Numbered from the stretch's first letter, positions 16,069 through 25,411 are shown. The stretch is 44,400 nucleotides of DNA from a gamma proteobacterium L18 (GCA_000497835.1 KI547165.1:280227-324626); one strand, 5' to 3'. A program made the numbers and translations. The notes: generated by a model from the letters alone, not told the origin.

Positions 16069-16608
16069 CTACAGCGCTTCGGAATGCCTGACCCACCACC
16101 ATTTCCACCGCGCCATCGGCTTGCCTTGGGCATCCAGTGGCCGCCCGTCTTCGGCATACGGCTGTGCCTGTCCCACCACCTGACCGTTGACGTACTGCGC
16201 ACTGACCGCCACTTGCCCATTGGCATGAAAGCGCTGATACGCCCCGTCGCGCACGCCACTGCGATACCACTCGCGTTCCGCCACCTGGCCATCGGGGAAG
16301 TAGCTACAGGCTTCGCCGTGCAGCAGGCCGCGCTGGTACTGCGCCTTGCGCTGCAACGCGCCCTCGGGTGAGTAAAACGTCGCCAGTCCCTGCACCTTGC
16401 CATCGACAAACGGCATCTGCGCGCTGGGTTTGCCGTTGGGGTGGTACATCGTCACCGGGCCGTTCAGTTCGCCCTGGTCGTAGGACAGCTGCGCCAGCGG
16501 CCGGCCTGCCTCCTCGACCCGCACCGGGCCTTGCAGTTGACCCTCCACGTGCTGGCCTTGCAGGGTGCTGTCACCGCGCTGTATATCGATGGGCGTTCGG
16601 GTTGCCAT
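16069..16608 (-). CDS. MORN/YwqK-type repeat protein downstream of vgrG
   Basis: The 179-residue product consists of about five degenerate repeats of roughly 22-24 residues with the pattern Y-x2-G-x2-G-P/x-x-x-Y-x3-G. Examples are QGELNGPVTMYHPNGKP, DGKVQGLATFYSPEG, RGLLHGEACSYFPDGQ and SGVRDGAYQRFHANGQ. Such repeats occur in YwqK-type proteins, some annotated as antitoxins, and in MORN proteins found next to T6SS spike genes. It starts 9 bp after the vgrG stop and must be co-transcribed with it. It may be an adaptor that loads a cargo on VgrG or an immunity-type protein. No toxin partner is visible next to it, so the role stays open. Confidence 0.72.
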   Translation of the reverse strand: MATRTPIDIQRGDSTLQGQHVEGQLQGPVRVEEAGRPLAQLSYDQGELNGPVTMYHPNGKPSAQMPFVDGKVQGLATFYSPEGALQRKAQYQRGLLHGEACSYFPDGQVAEREWYRSGVRDGAYQRFHANGQVAVSAQYVNGQVVGQAQPYAEDGRPLDAQGKPMARWKWWWVRHSEAL

Positions 16609-16617
16609 GGGCTTGCC

Positions 16618-18627
16618 TCAATTGACTTTGACGATGCCGCCCTTGATGGTCAGCATGCCGCCGCCGTCCACGGTCTGCTCGGCGCCGCCCTTGTTGGTCA
16701 GGCTGATGCCGGCGTCGTTGGTCAGCGTGGTGGCGGCCTTGTTGACCATCGACGTACCGGCCTGGTTGGTGAAGGCGGTGCCGGACTTCTGCGTCAGGTC
16801 CATGGCCGCCTGGGCGGTGAGGCTATCGGCCGTCTTGATCAGCAGGCTGCCGTCACTTTGCAGGGTGAGGGTGCCGGCCACCTTGATGGTCATGTTGCCG
16901 TCCACGGTCAGGCTGTAGTTGCCGGTGACCTGGTGGGCGTAGTCGCCGCCCGTGCTTTGCTTGTGGTCGCTGCCCACCTTGACGGTACGGGTGTCCTTCA
17001 CGTCCAGGCTGTCGCTGCCGGTCTGGATGGTCACGCTGCGCTTGCCTTTCTCCAAGGTCACGGTCTCGTCGCCTTCCTTCACGGTGCGGGTGCGGGCGTT
17101 CTGCACGGTGAGGGTTTCGTCGTGGCCGACCGTGGCGCTGGCGTCGTTGAGCACGTTGACCTTCAAGTCCTTCTGCGCCTGCAAAAACACTTCCTCGGCG
17201 TCCTTCTTGTCCTCGAAACGCAGCTCGTTGAACCCACCGCCGCCCTTGGACGACTGGGTCTTGATGCCCGACTGCGTCTGGTTGGCCGGCAGTGCATAGG
17301 GCAGGGCGTTGTCGCCGTTGTACACGCAGCCGGTCACCAACGGTCGGTCGGGGTCGCCGTCGATGAAGGTGACGATCACCTCCTGGCCGATGCGCGGCAC
17401 AAACTGCATGCCGAAACCCTTGCCGCTCCAGGGAAACGCCACGCGCACCCAGCAGGACGAGGCTTCATCGTTTTTGCCGTCGCGGTCCCAGGGGAACTGG
17501 ATCTTGATGCGGCCGTACTCGTCGGTCCAGATTTCCTCGCCGGCCTTGCCCACCACCTTGGCGGTCTGGGTGTGCATGCGCGGTTTGGGTGTTACGCGGG
17601 CTGGGCGGTAGGCGGTGGCCTTGGGGATGGCTTCGAAGCGGTTGCGGTAGTGCTCGTGGTCGGCTTCGTGACTGACCGAGGTGACCACCCAGTCTATATT
17701 CAGCGCCGGGTCATCGTGGCCGGTGAGGGTGAACCAGTGGCCGGGGATCAGCCAGCGGCAGTCGCTGTCGCCTACCAGGCGTTTTTCCTGGCTGCGCAGG
17801 CCGTCGATGCGTTGCTTGGTCAGGGCGTCGCCGCGTGCTTTGGCGGTGTAGCCGCCGGGGTGTTCGTAGATCGAACTCGGCCCGGCCACGGCTTCGGCCT
17901 GGCCGTAGAGTGAGGTGGTGGGTGTGGTGAATTCATAGTCGGTGGCGCGGTACACCCCGGCTACCGCCTGCACGCACAGTTGCGCTGAGCGAATGCCGTG
18001 CATTTCTCGTATGCCGACCTGTTGGCCTGCGTAGGGCACTGTTGGGCCGTTGGGGATCTGCACGAAGGCGTCGTTGCTGTCGGCCAGTACCAGGGTGTGC
18101 TTGCCGGGTTCGTGGGTGAAGAACCAGAAAATGCCCTCTTCCTCCAGCAGGCGAGAGATGAAGGCGAAGTCGGTTTCGGCGTATTGCACGCAGTATTCGT
18201 GGGGGGTGTAGCTACCGGTCAGAGAGAGTTTGAAGTCGGTGAAGCCGTGGGCTTTGAAGATCGTGGTGACGATGTCGGAGGTGGTGAGGTTTTGGAATAC
18301 GCGGTTGTTGCTGGCCAGCGTCAGCCACCAGAGCCAGGGACGGAGCAGGAGTTGGTAGCGTTCGGCGGTGGCGTCGGCGGGCAACTGGCGGATTTCGGCC
18401 AACAGCGCGTCGAGGGGGCGGGTGAGGGTCTCGTTATGGAAGGCGGCGGTGACGTGAGTGGCGATGGCGTCGGGTAAGGTCAGGGCGCTGCCGTCGTTGA
18501 GGCCGTGGAGGGCGTGGGTGCCAAGCGCGTTCAACGCCTCCTCCCCGGACAGCGCCTCGGGGTAGAGGGCTGAGAGGGAGGGGGCGGCGACAGACAGAGA
18601 GGTGTTGCTGTCGATTGCACGGGGCAT
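16618..18627 (-). CDS. vgrG: T6SS spike protein VgrG (TssI)
   Basis: The 669-residue protein has the complete VgrG layout. A gp27-like base (about 1-370) includes LRPWLWWLTLASNNRVFQ and YAETDFAFISRLLEEEGIFWFF. A gp5 OB-fold (about 385-470) includes EEIWTDEYGRIKIQFPWDRDG, CWVRVAFPWSGKGFGMQ, PRIGQEVIVTF, and GDPDRPLVTG. A long C-terminal beta-helix follows, with short repeats such as TRTVKEGDETVTLEKGKRSV. The protein ends at GIVKVN without an extra domain, so it is a structural spike and not an evolved VgrG effector. It trimerises at the tip of the Hcp tube. The ATG has GAGGT 7 nt upstream. It belongs to the leftward tssB-to-MORN transcription unit. Confidence 0.92.
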   Translation of the reverse strand: MPRAIDSNTSLSVAAPSLSALYPEALSGEEALNALGTHALHGLNDGSALTLPDAIATHVTAAFHNETLTRPLDALLAEIRQLPADATAERYQLLLRPWLWWLTLASNNRVFQNLTTSDIVTTIFKAHGFTDFKLSLTGSYTPHEYCVQYAETDFAFISRLLEEEGIFWFFTHEPGKHTLVLADSNDAFVQIPNGPTVPYAGQQVGIREMHGIRSAQLCVQAVAGVYRATDYEFTTPTTSLYGQAEAVAGPSSIYEHPGGYTAKARGDALTKQRIDGLRSQEKRLVGDSDCRWLIPGHWFTLTGHDDPALNIDWVVTSVSHEADHEHYRNRFEAIPKATAYRPARVTPKPRMHTQTAKVVGKAGEEIWTDEYGRIKIQFPWDRDGKNDEASSCWVRVAFPWSGKGFGMQFVPRIGQEVIVTFIDGDPDRPLVTGCVYNGDNALPYALPANQTQSGIKTQSSKGGGGFNELRFEDKKDAEEVFLQAQKDLKVNVLNDASATVGHDETLTVQNARTRTVKEGDETVTLEKGKRSVTIQTGSDSLDVKDTRTVKVGSDHKQSTGGDYAHQVTGNYSLTVDGNMTIKVAGTLTLQSDGSLLIKTADSLTAQAAMDLTQKSGTAFTNQAGTSMVNKAATTLTNDAGISLTNKGGAEQTVDGGGMLTIKGGIVKVN

Positions 18628-18696
18628 TGCATGACCTCAAAACTAAACAGTGGCTTGTGTCATGGAATTCTGAATCTGCTTTGGCGCATGAATTAG

Positions 18697-19131
18697 TTAT
18701 GTAATTCTTGGATACAACTGAGTAATCGTAAAGCCCTCATTGTTCTGCGCTGGAGAGTCAGGTGTCCATGCGACGATAATTTCATACCCGGCGAGAGGGA
18801 TATTCATTCTACCGCCCGGGTTCCCGGCTGTTACAGTTTGCTGTAATACACCGATTGTGTAAGTGGCAATGTTTTGCAGAGAAGTGTTAGCCGGAAAGTA
18901 ACTTAAACCCTGATATTCTGAAGGGGCCGAGTCGTTCCAGAACTCATTTGTGGTAGCGTTGAACCAAGCACTTCTCAGCTGGTACGTGACCATGGGGCCG
19001 TAGGATCCATTGGGGTAAAATCCATGCCCGTGGACCATGGTTTGGTATTGTCTATATACTCGGTTAGGATCGTTGAAATGGACGTTTCCATGATACCCTC
19101 TTACATGTCTTGAAAGCGTAAATGTTGGCAT
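18697..19131 (-). CDS. Unknown 144-aa protein between clpV and vgrG, lower GC
   Basis: The product starts MPTFTLSRHVRGYHGNVHFN and is rich in Tyr, Asn, Thr, Phe and Gly, with alternating stretches that look like beta strands. It has no Cys, no signal peptide and no membrane segment. I recognise no family. The coding sequence uses AT-ending codons and is visibly poorer in GC than the T6SS genes on both sides, which points to a later insertion. AAGGA lies about 10 nt before the ATG. It sits in the same direction as clpV (43 bp upstream) and vgrG (69 bp downstream), in the position where T6SS clusters often carry cargo. It could be an effector, an immunity protein or a passenger. Nothing catalytic is visible. 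Confidence 0.72.
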   Translation of the reverse strand: MPTFTLSRHVRGYHGNVHFNDPNRVYRQYQTMVHGHGFYPNGSYGPMVTYQLRSAWFNATTNEFWNDSAPSEYQGLSYFPANTSLQNIATYTIGVLQQTVTAGNPGGRMNIPLAGYEIIVAWTPDSPAQNNEGFTITQLYPRIT

Positions 19132-19174
19132 TTCTTGGTTTTCCTTAATGATGTCGTTATTTGAGTGCTGGTTG

Positions 19175-21691
19175 CTACTCCAACACCCACTCCGCCAACT
19201 TCCCCGTCACCTGCGTCATCAACACATTCTCAATATCCCTGGCCCCAGCCCCACTGCACTTGGCCAGCACTGCCTTCACAATCCGATCATCAAACTCAAA
19301 CTGCTTGCCCGTCGCCGCCCGATACCGCGCGCGCAACTTCTCAAGCTTGGCCAGCACAATCCCTTCCAGCGTGGCCTCATCCAGCGGCCGATACGCCACC
19401 ACCGTCATGCGCGCCAGAAACGCCGGGCGGAAGGCTTTGAGCAGCACATGCCGCAGGGTCTCATTGAACGCATCAGAACCCAGCTGCGCCGCAGGGGTAT
19501 CCAGCAACAACTCGGCGCCCACGTTGCTGGTGGCCAGCATCACCGTGTTCTTGAAGTCCACCACCAACCCCGTGCCGTCTTCCATCACGCCCTTGTCGAA
19601 GACGTTGTAGAACGCCTCCAGCACATCGGGGTGGGCCTTCTCGATTTCATCCAGCAGCACCACCGAATAGGGCTTGCGGCGCACCGCTTCGGTCAGCACG
19701 CCGCCCGTGCCGTAACCGACATAACCCGGCGGGGCGCCCTTGAGTTGGCTGACGGTGTGCGCTTCCTGGTACTCGGAAAGGTTGATGCTGATCAGGTTGC
19801 GTTCACCGCCGTACAAGGCGTCAGCCAGGGCATAGGCGGTTTCGGTCTTGCCCACGCCGGTGGGGCCGACCAGCAAAAACACGCCCACCGGTTTCTGCGG
19901 GTCGGTGAGCCCGGCACGATAGGCCTGCAACCGCTGGGCAATGGTGTTCAACGCCGTGGTCTGCCCCATCACCCGCTGCCCCATGCGCTGCCCCACGGTG
20001 CGCACGGCATGGGCTTCGTCGGCGAGCATCTTGCCCACGGGGATGCCGGTCCACCCGGCGATGACGGCGGCCACGGTCTTGGCATCTACCTGCTCGGGCA
20101 CCAAGGGATCATCCTGGCGGATCGCGTCCAGCCCGGCTTCCAGTCGCAACAGTTCGGCGGCCAGATCATCGAGGCGGCCGTCCGTATCCGGCGTGCCATC
20201 TGCCTGTTCGGTGAGCGCCAGCAGTTCGCGTCGCGTCACCAGCAATAGCCGTACGGCTTCGCGCTCTTCACCCCAACGGCTTTCCAGTTCGCGCATGGCG
20301 CGCTGGTTCTGCACCGATTCACTTTCCAGCAAGGTGATGCGCTCGCGATGGTCCAGCCCCGTCGCCTGTTCACGGCGCAGCCGATCAACCTCTTCGCCAA
20401 GACTCTGCTCGCGATGCCTCAGGCTTTCCAGCGCAGGCGGCACATCATGCTGCGCCAGCGCGACACGCGCACACGCCGTATCCAGCACACTGATGGCCTT
20501 GTCCGGCAACTGCCGCCCGGAGATGTAGCGGTGGGACAGTTTCACCGCTTCGTGAATGGCCGCATCCATCACCTGCACGCCATGGTGCTGCTCCAGCTTG
20601 GTGGCCACCCCGCGCAGCATCTCCACGGCGGTGATCTCATCGGGCTCTTCCACCTGCACCAGCTGGAAGCGGCGTGCCAGGGCGGGGTCTTTCTCGAAGT
20701 ATTTTTTGTATTCCAGCCAGGTGGTGGCCGCCAAGGTGCGCAGCTCGCCACGGGCCAGGGCCGGCTTGAGCAGGTTGGCGGCATCGCTGCCACCTTCGGC
20801 ACCGCCTGCGCCGATCAATGTATGGGCTTCGTCGATAAACAGGATGATCGGCTTTTCTGCGCTGGCCACGGCGTCGATAACGCCTTTGAGCCGCTGTTCG
20901 AACTCGCCTTTGACGCCGGCGCCTGCCTGCAACAACCCAAGGTCGAGCACCCGCAAGGTCACTTCCTGCAGTGACGGCGGCACATCCCCTGCGGCGATGC
21001 GCAGCGCCAGGCCTTCCACCACCGCGGTCTTGCCCACGCCCGGCGCGCCCACCAATATCGGGTTGTTCTGCCGCCGACGCAGCAGGATGTCGATGCACTG
21101 GCGAATCTCGCCATCGCGGCCAACAATGGGGTCGATGCGACCGTTGCGGGCGTCAGCGGTGAGGTCCTGGGTGTACTGGTCAAGCTGCGATTCCACGGCG
21201 GCGGCCACGGCTTTCTTGCCGCTCGCTTCACGCGACGTTTCAGTCCATTCCAGCCAATGATCACGCAACCCCTCACGGGGAATGCGCAGCAGGGACGAGG
21301 CGCTGTTGAGCAGCAACGCCCGACGCTCGTCACGCTCCAATAGCGCCAACAGCAACAGCCCCGAGCGAATCGATGGCAGGTTCAGCACACTGGCCTGCAC
21401 CACCGCATCCTCCAGTAGCCCAATGGTGTGCGAGGACAACGCCGGGGTGCGGGTGCTGCCGGCCTTGAACAGCTCCAGCGAGCGATTGATTTCGCTGGCC
21501 ACGGCATCGCGCTCCAGGCCGAAACGCGGCAACAGGCAAGCCAGGTCGCCGCCTTCGATGTCGAGCATTTCCAGCAGCAGGTGCTCAATCTCGACGAAGT
21601 GGTGGGTACGCAGCAGGCAGCGTTGGGCCGCGCGCTCAAGGGCGGCGCGGCAGGCGGGGTTGAGGCGGGCGATCAGGCCACTCAGTTCCAT
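19175..21691 (-). CDS. clpV: T6SS ATPase ClpV (TssH)
   Basis: The 838-residue AAA+ protein has an N-terminal Clp domain (about 1-150), a first nucleotide-binding domain with GAPGVGKT (215-222) and LFIDEAHTLIGAG, a coiled-coil middle part (about 430-530), and a second domain with GPTGVGKT (about residue 600), LLDEIEKAHPDVLEAFYNVFDKG and TSNVG. It ends MTQVTGKLAEWVLE, shorter than the housekeeping disaggregase ClpB and typical of ClpV. Its role is to disassemble the contracted TssB/TssC sheath for recycling. The start overlaps the end of tssG by 10 bp, so translation is coupled. Confidence 0.95.
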   Translation of the reverse strand: MELSGLIARLNPACRAALERAAQRCLLRTHHFVEIEHLLLEMLDIEGGDLACLLPRFGLERDAVASEINRSLELFKAGSTRTPALSSHTIGLLEDAVVQASVLNLPSIRSGLLLLALLERDERRALLLNSASSLLRIPREGLRDHWLEWTETSREASGKKAVAAAVESQLDQYTQDLTADARNGRIDPIVGRDGEIRQCIDILLRRRQNNPILVGAPGVGKTAVVEGLALRIAAGDVPPSLQEVTLRVLDLGLLQAGAGVKGEFEQRLKGVIDAVASAEKPIILFIDEAHTLIGAGGAEGGSDAANLLKPALARGELRTLAATTWLEYKKYFEKDPALARRFQLVQVEEPDEITAVEMLRGVATKLEQHHGVQVMDAAIHEAVKLSHRYISGRQLPDKAISVLDTACARVALAQHDVPPALESLRHREQSLGEEVDRLRREQATGLDHRERITLLESESVQNQRAMRELESRWGEEREAVRLLLVTRRELLALTEQADGTPDTDGRLDDLAAELLRLEAGLDAIRQDDPLVPEQVDAKTVAAVIAGWTGIPVGKMLADEAHAVRTVGQRMGQRVMGQTTALNTIAQRLQAYRAGLTDPQKPVGVFLLVGPTGVGKTETAYALADALYGGERNLISINLSEYQEAHTVSQLKGAPPGYVGYGTGGVLTEAVRRKPYSVVLLDEIEKAHPDVLEAFYNVFDKGVMEDGTGLVVDFKNTVMLATSNVGAELLLDTPAAQLGSDAFNETLRHVLLKAFRPAFLARMTVVAYRPLDEATLEGIVLAKLEKLRARYRAATGKQFEFDDRIVKAVLAKCSGAGARDIENVLMTQVTGKLAEWVLE

Positions 21692-22695
21692 GTCGGTGTC
21701 CCGCGCAAGGGTAGGGTCAGGCGTTCTTCATGATCGTCGGCCACCGTCTGCAACCCGCCGCTCCAGCGCAGGCGCGCCTGGCCAAGTATTTGCGGCACCC
21801 GCCCGCGTACGCGCAGTTCGAGGGTGCAGTCCAGGTCCGGGCCGAAGTACAGCGCGTGCAGGTCGGCCAGTTGCGTGTGGGCCTCGGCGCCGGGCAGGAA
21901 CCCCTGGGCCTGATCGCGGCTCAACGGCCCCAGCACCAGGCGGATGCCGGCGTGTTCGTCCCAGACTCGCGAGCCGGCCACGGCGTTACGGCCCAGGGTC
22001 AGGTTGCGCCCGTGGCGCTTGATGATGCTGCGGCTTGCCGGGGGTATCTCGCGCCACGCGCCTTCATAGGCCCGCGTAGCCACTTGCAGGCCGAAGTGTT
22101 GACGAACGATGGCGGCGAAACCCGCCAGCGAACGCCGCCCACCGGCGAACAGCGCGCTGCGTGCCAGCACCGCTGCATCGGGCAACGCCTGGCGTTCCTG
22201 AAGGTCTTGGGGCAGCAGGCCGGTGAGAGCGCGCAGTTGACGGTGCACGGGGCTGTCGGCCGGGGCGCTGAAGCCGGCGGCCACCCGGTGCTTGCGCATG
22301 ACTCGGTAAAGCAGGCTCAGCAGGCGGTGCTGGAACAGGTCCAGGAAGGCTGCCGGGGCGTCGTCCTTCAGGCGCGCGCGCTGCTGCAGCCACTCTTGAT
22401 AGGCATAAGGCAATGGCCCATCCGGCCCGCCCAGACCAAAGATCGGCGTGGTCAGCACTGGCTGGTCGCTGTCTTGATCCTCCAGGCGCTGCACTTCGCT
22501 GGCGGCAAACAAGGGTGTCAGCGGCCCGCGCAGGCGCAATGCCTCGGCGTGGGGCGCGGTGCCGGTGCCCAGGGCTTCGGCCTGGGGGTGTTCCTGTTCC
22601 AGCACCAGCAACGCCTGGAGGAATTCGAAGGCGTGGGGGGCGGCGCGCAGGCGCTGGCTTACAGCGTCAGCGGCATCCCGGCTTGGGGTTCCCAT
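21682..22695 (-). CDS. tssG: T6SS baseplate protein TssG
   Basis: The 337-residue product opens with AAPHAFEFLQALLVLEQ, as TssG proteins do, and has FGLGGPDGPLPYAYQEWL in the middle of its N-terminal half, a highly conserved TssG signature, followed by FLDLFQHRLLSLLYR. TssG forms the baseplate wedge with TssE, TssF and TssK. The ATG at 22695 has AAGGAG upstream and lies inside the end of tssF (37-bp overlap); its own end overlaps clpV by 10 bp. Confidence 0.93.
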   Translation of the reverse strand: MGTPSRDAADAVSQRLRAAPHAFEFLQALLVLEQEHPQAEALGTGTAPHAEALRLRGPLTPLFAASEVQRLEDQDSDQPVLTTPIFGLGGPDGPLPYAYQEWLQQRARLKDDAPAAFLDLFQHRLLSLLYRVMRKHRVAAGFSAPADSPVHRQLRALTGLLPQDLQERQALPDAAVLARSALFAGGRRSLAGFAAIVRQHFGLQVATRAYEGAWREIPPASRSIIKRHGRNLTLGRNAVAGSRVWDEHAGIRLVLGPLSRDQAQGFLPGAEAHTQLADLHALYFGPDLDCTLELRVRGRVPQILGQARLRWSGGLQTVADDHEERLTLPLRGTPTWN

Positions 22696-24452
22696 GCCTT
22701 GATCTCCTTGTCATCGGCCACCAGCACGGTGCGCACAAAGCGGTTGGCGCTGGCGTAAAGGGAAAAGAACTGGGCCAGCACGGCGCTGAACAATACCGCG
22801 CTGCTGCCCGCAAAATGCTGCGGGTCCAGGCTCAGCTTGACCTGCAAACCGTTGCGCCAGCCGCGCCAGGCGTCCCGGCCCACCTGGGCCACCACGCGTT
22901 CGCACAGCAGGCGCTGGATGCCGTCGATCTGCCGTTGGGCGCTGGCTTCGCCGCGCAGGTCGTGCAAGGCCAGCATTTCCTGCAGGGCTTGCAGGGCGTT
23001 GGAGCCTTCCACCAGCGACAAGTGATTGAGGGTCAGTTGCGACACCAGCCGCCAGCGCGATTCGCCGCCCAGCGCCGGTTGGCTCTGGGGCGTGGGCGGG
23101 TTGCGCAGGCGCGCCCAGGCCACCGGGCCGGGGCGTTCGAAGCCCAGTACGGTGCCGGCGCCCAGTTGCTGGGCCAGGTGACGATTGGTGCACCACAGCT
23201 CGCCGGTGACGCTGTACTCGCCGCTGTCCTGGTGCGGTTTGAAACCGCTGTCCACCAGGCTGACCAGCAGGTCGCTGCCCAGCCGGCCAGGGTTGAGGCC
23301 GTGTACCCGGCGGGCGTGCCAGTAACGCTTGCCGGGCTGCTGGCTGTGCTGGCTGCCGTAGTAGGGCGCGATCAGTTCGGCGCGCATATCGCGGCTGGCG
23401 CGCAGGGCGCGGATGCTGTGGATCTCCACGCTGTTTTCGCGGTGGCTGTCGGCGACCAGGCGGTATTCGCTGCGGGTGCCGTCCACGCGCAGCGGCTCGG
23501 AGGTACGCGGGAACAGGTTGATCACCGGCGCGCAGCCCAGTTGCACGTCGCTGGGTTGCAAGCGCAGGCGGCTGGCCGGAGCCTGGTCGAACACCAGGTA
23601 CAGGTCCAGGTGCTGGGTGTCGTCGGCCACCGCGCCCAGGGGCAGGTCGAAGAAGTGGAATTTTTCCGGGAAGCTGAAGTATTCGGCCAGCAGGCGCAGG
23701 GCCGGGTGCACGCCGTCCTCTTCAGGTAGCAGGGCCTGCTGGTCGGCAAAGCCGACGATGCCGGGCAGGCCGTCATGGGCCACCAGGGCGCCGTCGGGGG
23801 TGGCGCTGAAGACCTTCACACAGTGCGCTGCCAGCAGGTCGTAGAGCTGGGCGGTGATCACCGGCGAAGCGCTCAGGTGCACGCGCAACCGGCGCAGCGA
23901 CAGGTCGGCCCAGCGTGTTTCGCCCAGGCAGCGCAGGCTGATGCGCAGGGCCGAGCGCGCTTGGGGCACGCCGGTGAGGCGGCGGGTTTCGTCGGCGTCA
24001 AGCATCAGCAGTTCATCGATGCGCAGCGGCCACAAGTGCACCTCGGCGGTGGTGCGCCAGTGGATGCTGTCGCCCTTGTCGGTGGTCACGAACAGCGGCG
24101 TGTCGCGCGGCAAGCGGTAGCCGGCGCTGAGGTCGCCCTTGCTGGTGTCCGGCTCGAACTGGGCGATGGCACACGAGGGCAGGGGGCGCAGGGCCAAGGG
24201 GTAGAGTTGCTCCAACAGGGCGTCGCTGAACTCGGCATAGTCATCGTCCAGGCGTCGTTGCAGGCGTGCGGCCAATAGGGCGAAGCCTTCCAGCAGGCGC
24301 TCCACGTGGGGGTCGGGGCATTCGCCGGGGGACAGTTCAAGCCGGCGCGCCACTTTGGGGTAACGCTCGGCGAAGCTGGCACCGGCGTGGCGCAGCCAGG
24401 TCAGTTCGCGCTGGTAGTAGTCCAGCAGGTGGGCGTCGATGGAGTCACTCAT
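22659..24452 (-). CDS. tssF: T6SS baseplate protein TssF
   Basis: I start at ATG 24452 (597 residues, MSDSIDAHLLDYYQ). It has GGAGG upstream with 7 nt spacing and overlaps the end of tssE by 8 bp; the upstream frame to 24473 has no support. The N-terminus shows the TssF pattern YYQRELTWLRHAGASFAERYPKVARRLEL followed by PDPHVERLLEGFALLAARLQRRLDDDYAEF. Length is standard. TssF occurs as two copies per TssG in the wedge complex. Confidence 0.94.
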   Translation of the reverse strand: MSDSIDAHLLDYYQRELTWLRHAGASFAERYPKVARRLELSPGECPDPHVERLLEGFALLAARLQRRLDDDYAEFSDALLEQLYPLALRPLPSCAIAQFEPDTSKGDLSAGYRLPRDTPLFVTTDKGDSIHWRTTAEVHLWPLRIDELLMLDADETRRLTGVPQARSALRISLRCLGETRWADLSLRRLRVHLSASPVITAQLYDLLAAHCVKVFSATPDGALVAHDGLPGIVGFADQQALLPEEDGVHPALRLLAEYFSFPEKFHFFDLPLGAVADDTQHLDLYLVFDQAPASRLRLQPSDVQLGCAPVINLFPRTSEPLRVDGTRSEYRLVADSHRENSVEIHSIRALRASRDMRAELIAPYYGSQHSQQPGKRYWHARRVHGLNPGRLGSDLLVSLVDSGFKPHQDSGEYSVTGELWCTNRHLAQQLGAGTVLGFERPGPVAWARLRNPPTPQSQPALGGESRWRLVSQLTLNHLSLVEGSNALQALQEMLALHDLRGEASAQRQIDGIQRLLCERVVAQVGRDAWRGWRNGLQVKLSLDPQHFAGSSAVLFSAVLAQFFSLYASANRFVRTVLVADDKEIKAWEPQAGMPLTL

Positions 24453-24906
24453 GACGTACCTCCAGGCCGTCACCGGCCTGTTCGATCACCAGCACCAGCG
24501 GCCAGTGCTGCTGGCCGTTGTGCAGTTGCCCGCGCAGGCGCACGGCCAGTTGCTGCGGGTGCTGGGGATGGGCAATCAGTTCAACCTCGGCCAGTTGCAG
24601 CCGCGGTTCGAAATGCACGATGGCGCGGCGGATCTCGCGCGCCAGTTGATTACGGTCGGTGCTGCGCTGGGCCTGCAGGTGCGCCCAGTCGAGGATGCCG
24701 TAGTCCACCACGCTGGGCGTGGTGGTGGCGCGTTCACTGCGGCGGGTGTTGAGCAGGCTCAGCAGCTCCTGGCAAATCGAGGCCACCAGCGCCCCGTGGT
24801 CGAACGCGGGGCGCAGCGCGCCCAGGCGTTCTTCGGGGCTTGAGGCCAGGCGCTCGAACAGCGGGGCGCGCAGTTTGCCCCGCGGGCTTGCCGGGAGTGC
24901 TGGCAT
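24445..24906 (-). CDS. tssE: T6SS baseplate protein TssE (gp25-like)
   Basis: The 153-residue protein resembles phage T4 gp25. It has LFERL near the start, a helix with ICQELLSLLNTRR, VVDYGILDW, then IRRAIVHFEPRL and a C-terminal strand pair ending VIEQAGDGLEVRHE. TssE joins the baseplate to the first sheath ring. It starts 4 bp after the hcp stop and ends inside tssF. The N-terminus is basic and Pro-rich, as in other members. Confidence 0.92.
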   Translation of the reverse strand: MPALPASPRGKLRAPLFERLASSPEERLGALRPAFDHGALVASICQELLSLLNTRRSERATTTPSVVDYGILDWAHLQAQRSTDRNQLAREIRRAIVHFEPRLQLAEVELIAHPQHPQQLAVRLRGQLHNGQQHWPLVLVIEQAGDGLEVRHE

Positions 24907-24910
24907 GGGC

Positions 24911-25411
24911 TTAGGCCTTGATCAGTTTGTTGGCGGCCAGGTCCCAGGTGGTGGCCGCCGTGCCTTCCTTGGTGCCGTCGTCTTTCTGCGCGGTGAGCTC
25001 CCATTTGATCTTGGTGAAGTTCAGCGACAGGGTTTCCACCGGCTTGCCGCCGGTGCCGCCGCTGACGCTGACATTGGAAAACACCACGTTGTTGAGGGTG
25101 TAGATGATGAACGGCAACAGCTTGCCATCGCCCTCGGCGGCGTTGCGGCCCACGGTGATTTTCACCTCGGGCAGCGGCTTGCCGGCGCAGGTGAATTCGT
25201 TGAGCGAGGGGGTGGCCGAGTCGACGAACTTGGTCAGGGTGAACTCACCGATGTGCGGCTTGCCGGAGGTGCGTTCCGAGTTGCTGACGTCGTTGGTCAC
25301 CTGCATGGCAACGTTGTGGCTGTAGGACATGACCTCGATCTTGTCGATGTAGCCTTCCAGCAGGCAGTCGCCCTTGATGTCGCCGCCCAGGTCGAGAATG
25401 ATTGCATCCAT
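24911..25411 (-). CDS. hcp: T6SS tube protein Hcp (TssD)
   Basis: The 166-residue protein shows the Hcp1-like pattern: an early D-I-K-G beta strand, IEVMSYSHNVAMQV, a central GKPHIGEFTLTKFVDSATPSL, then VKITVGRNA and NLNFTKI-type strands (SLNFTKIKWELTAQ). It is the subunit of hexameric rings that stack into the inner tube and can chaperone small effectors. There is no C-terminal toxin extension. The ATG has GGAG about 10 nt upstream. A strong stem-loop separates it from tssC, which would allow hcp message to be more abundant than its neighbours. Confidence 0.95.
   Translation of the reverse strand: MDAIILDLGGDIKGDCLLEGYIDKIEVMSYSHNVAMQVTNDVSNSERTSGKPHIGEFTLTKFVDSATPSLNEFTCAGKPLPEVKITVGRNAAEGDGKLLPFIIYTLNNVVFSNVSVSGGTGGKPVETLSLNFTKIKWELTAQKDDGTKEGTAATTWDLAANKLIKA

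Noticed and set aside
16441..17913. A 490-residue plus-strand frame opposite vgrG
   Set aside because: It has a Val/Ala/Gly/His-rich shadow composition and VgrG is unambiguous on the other strand.
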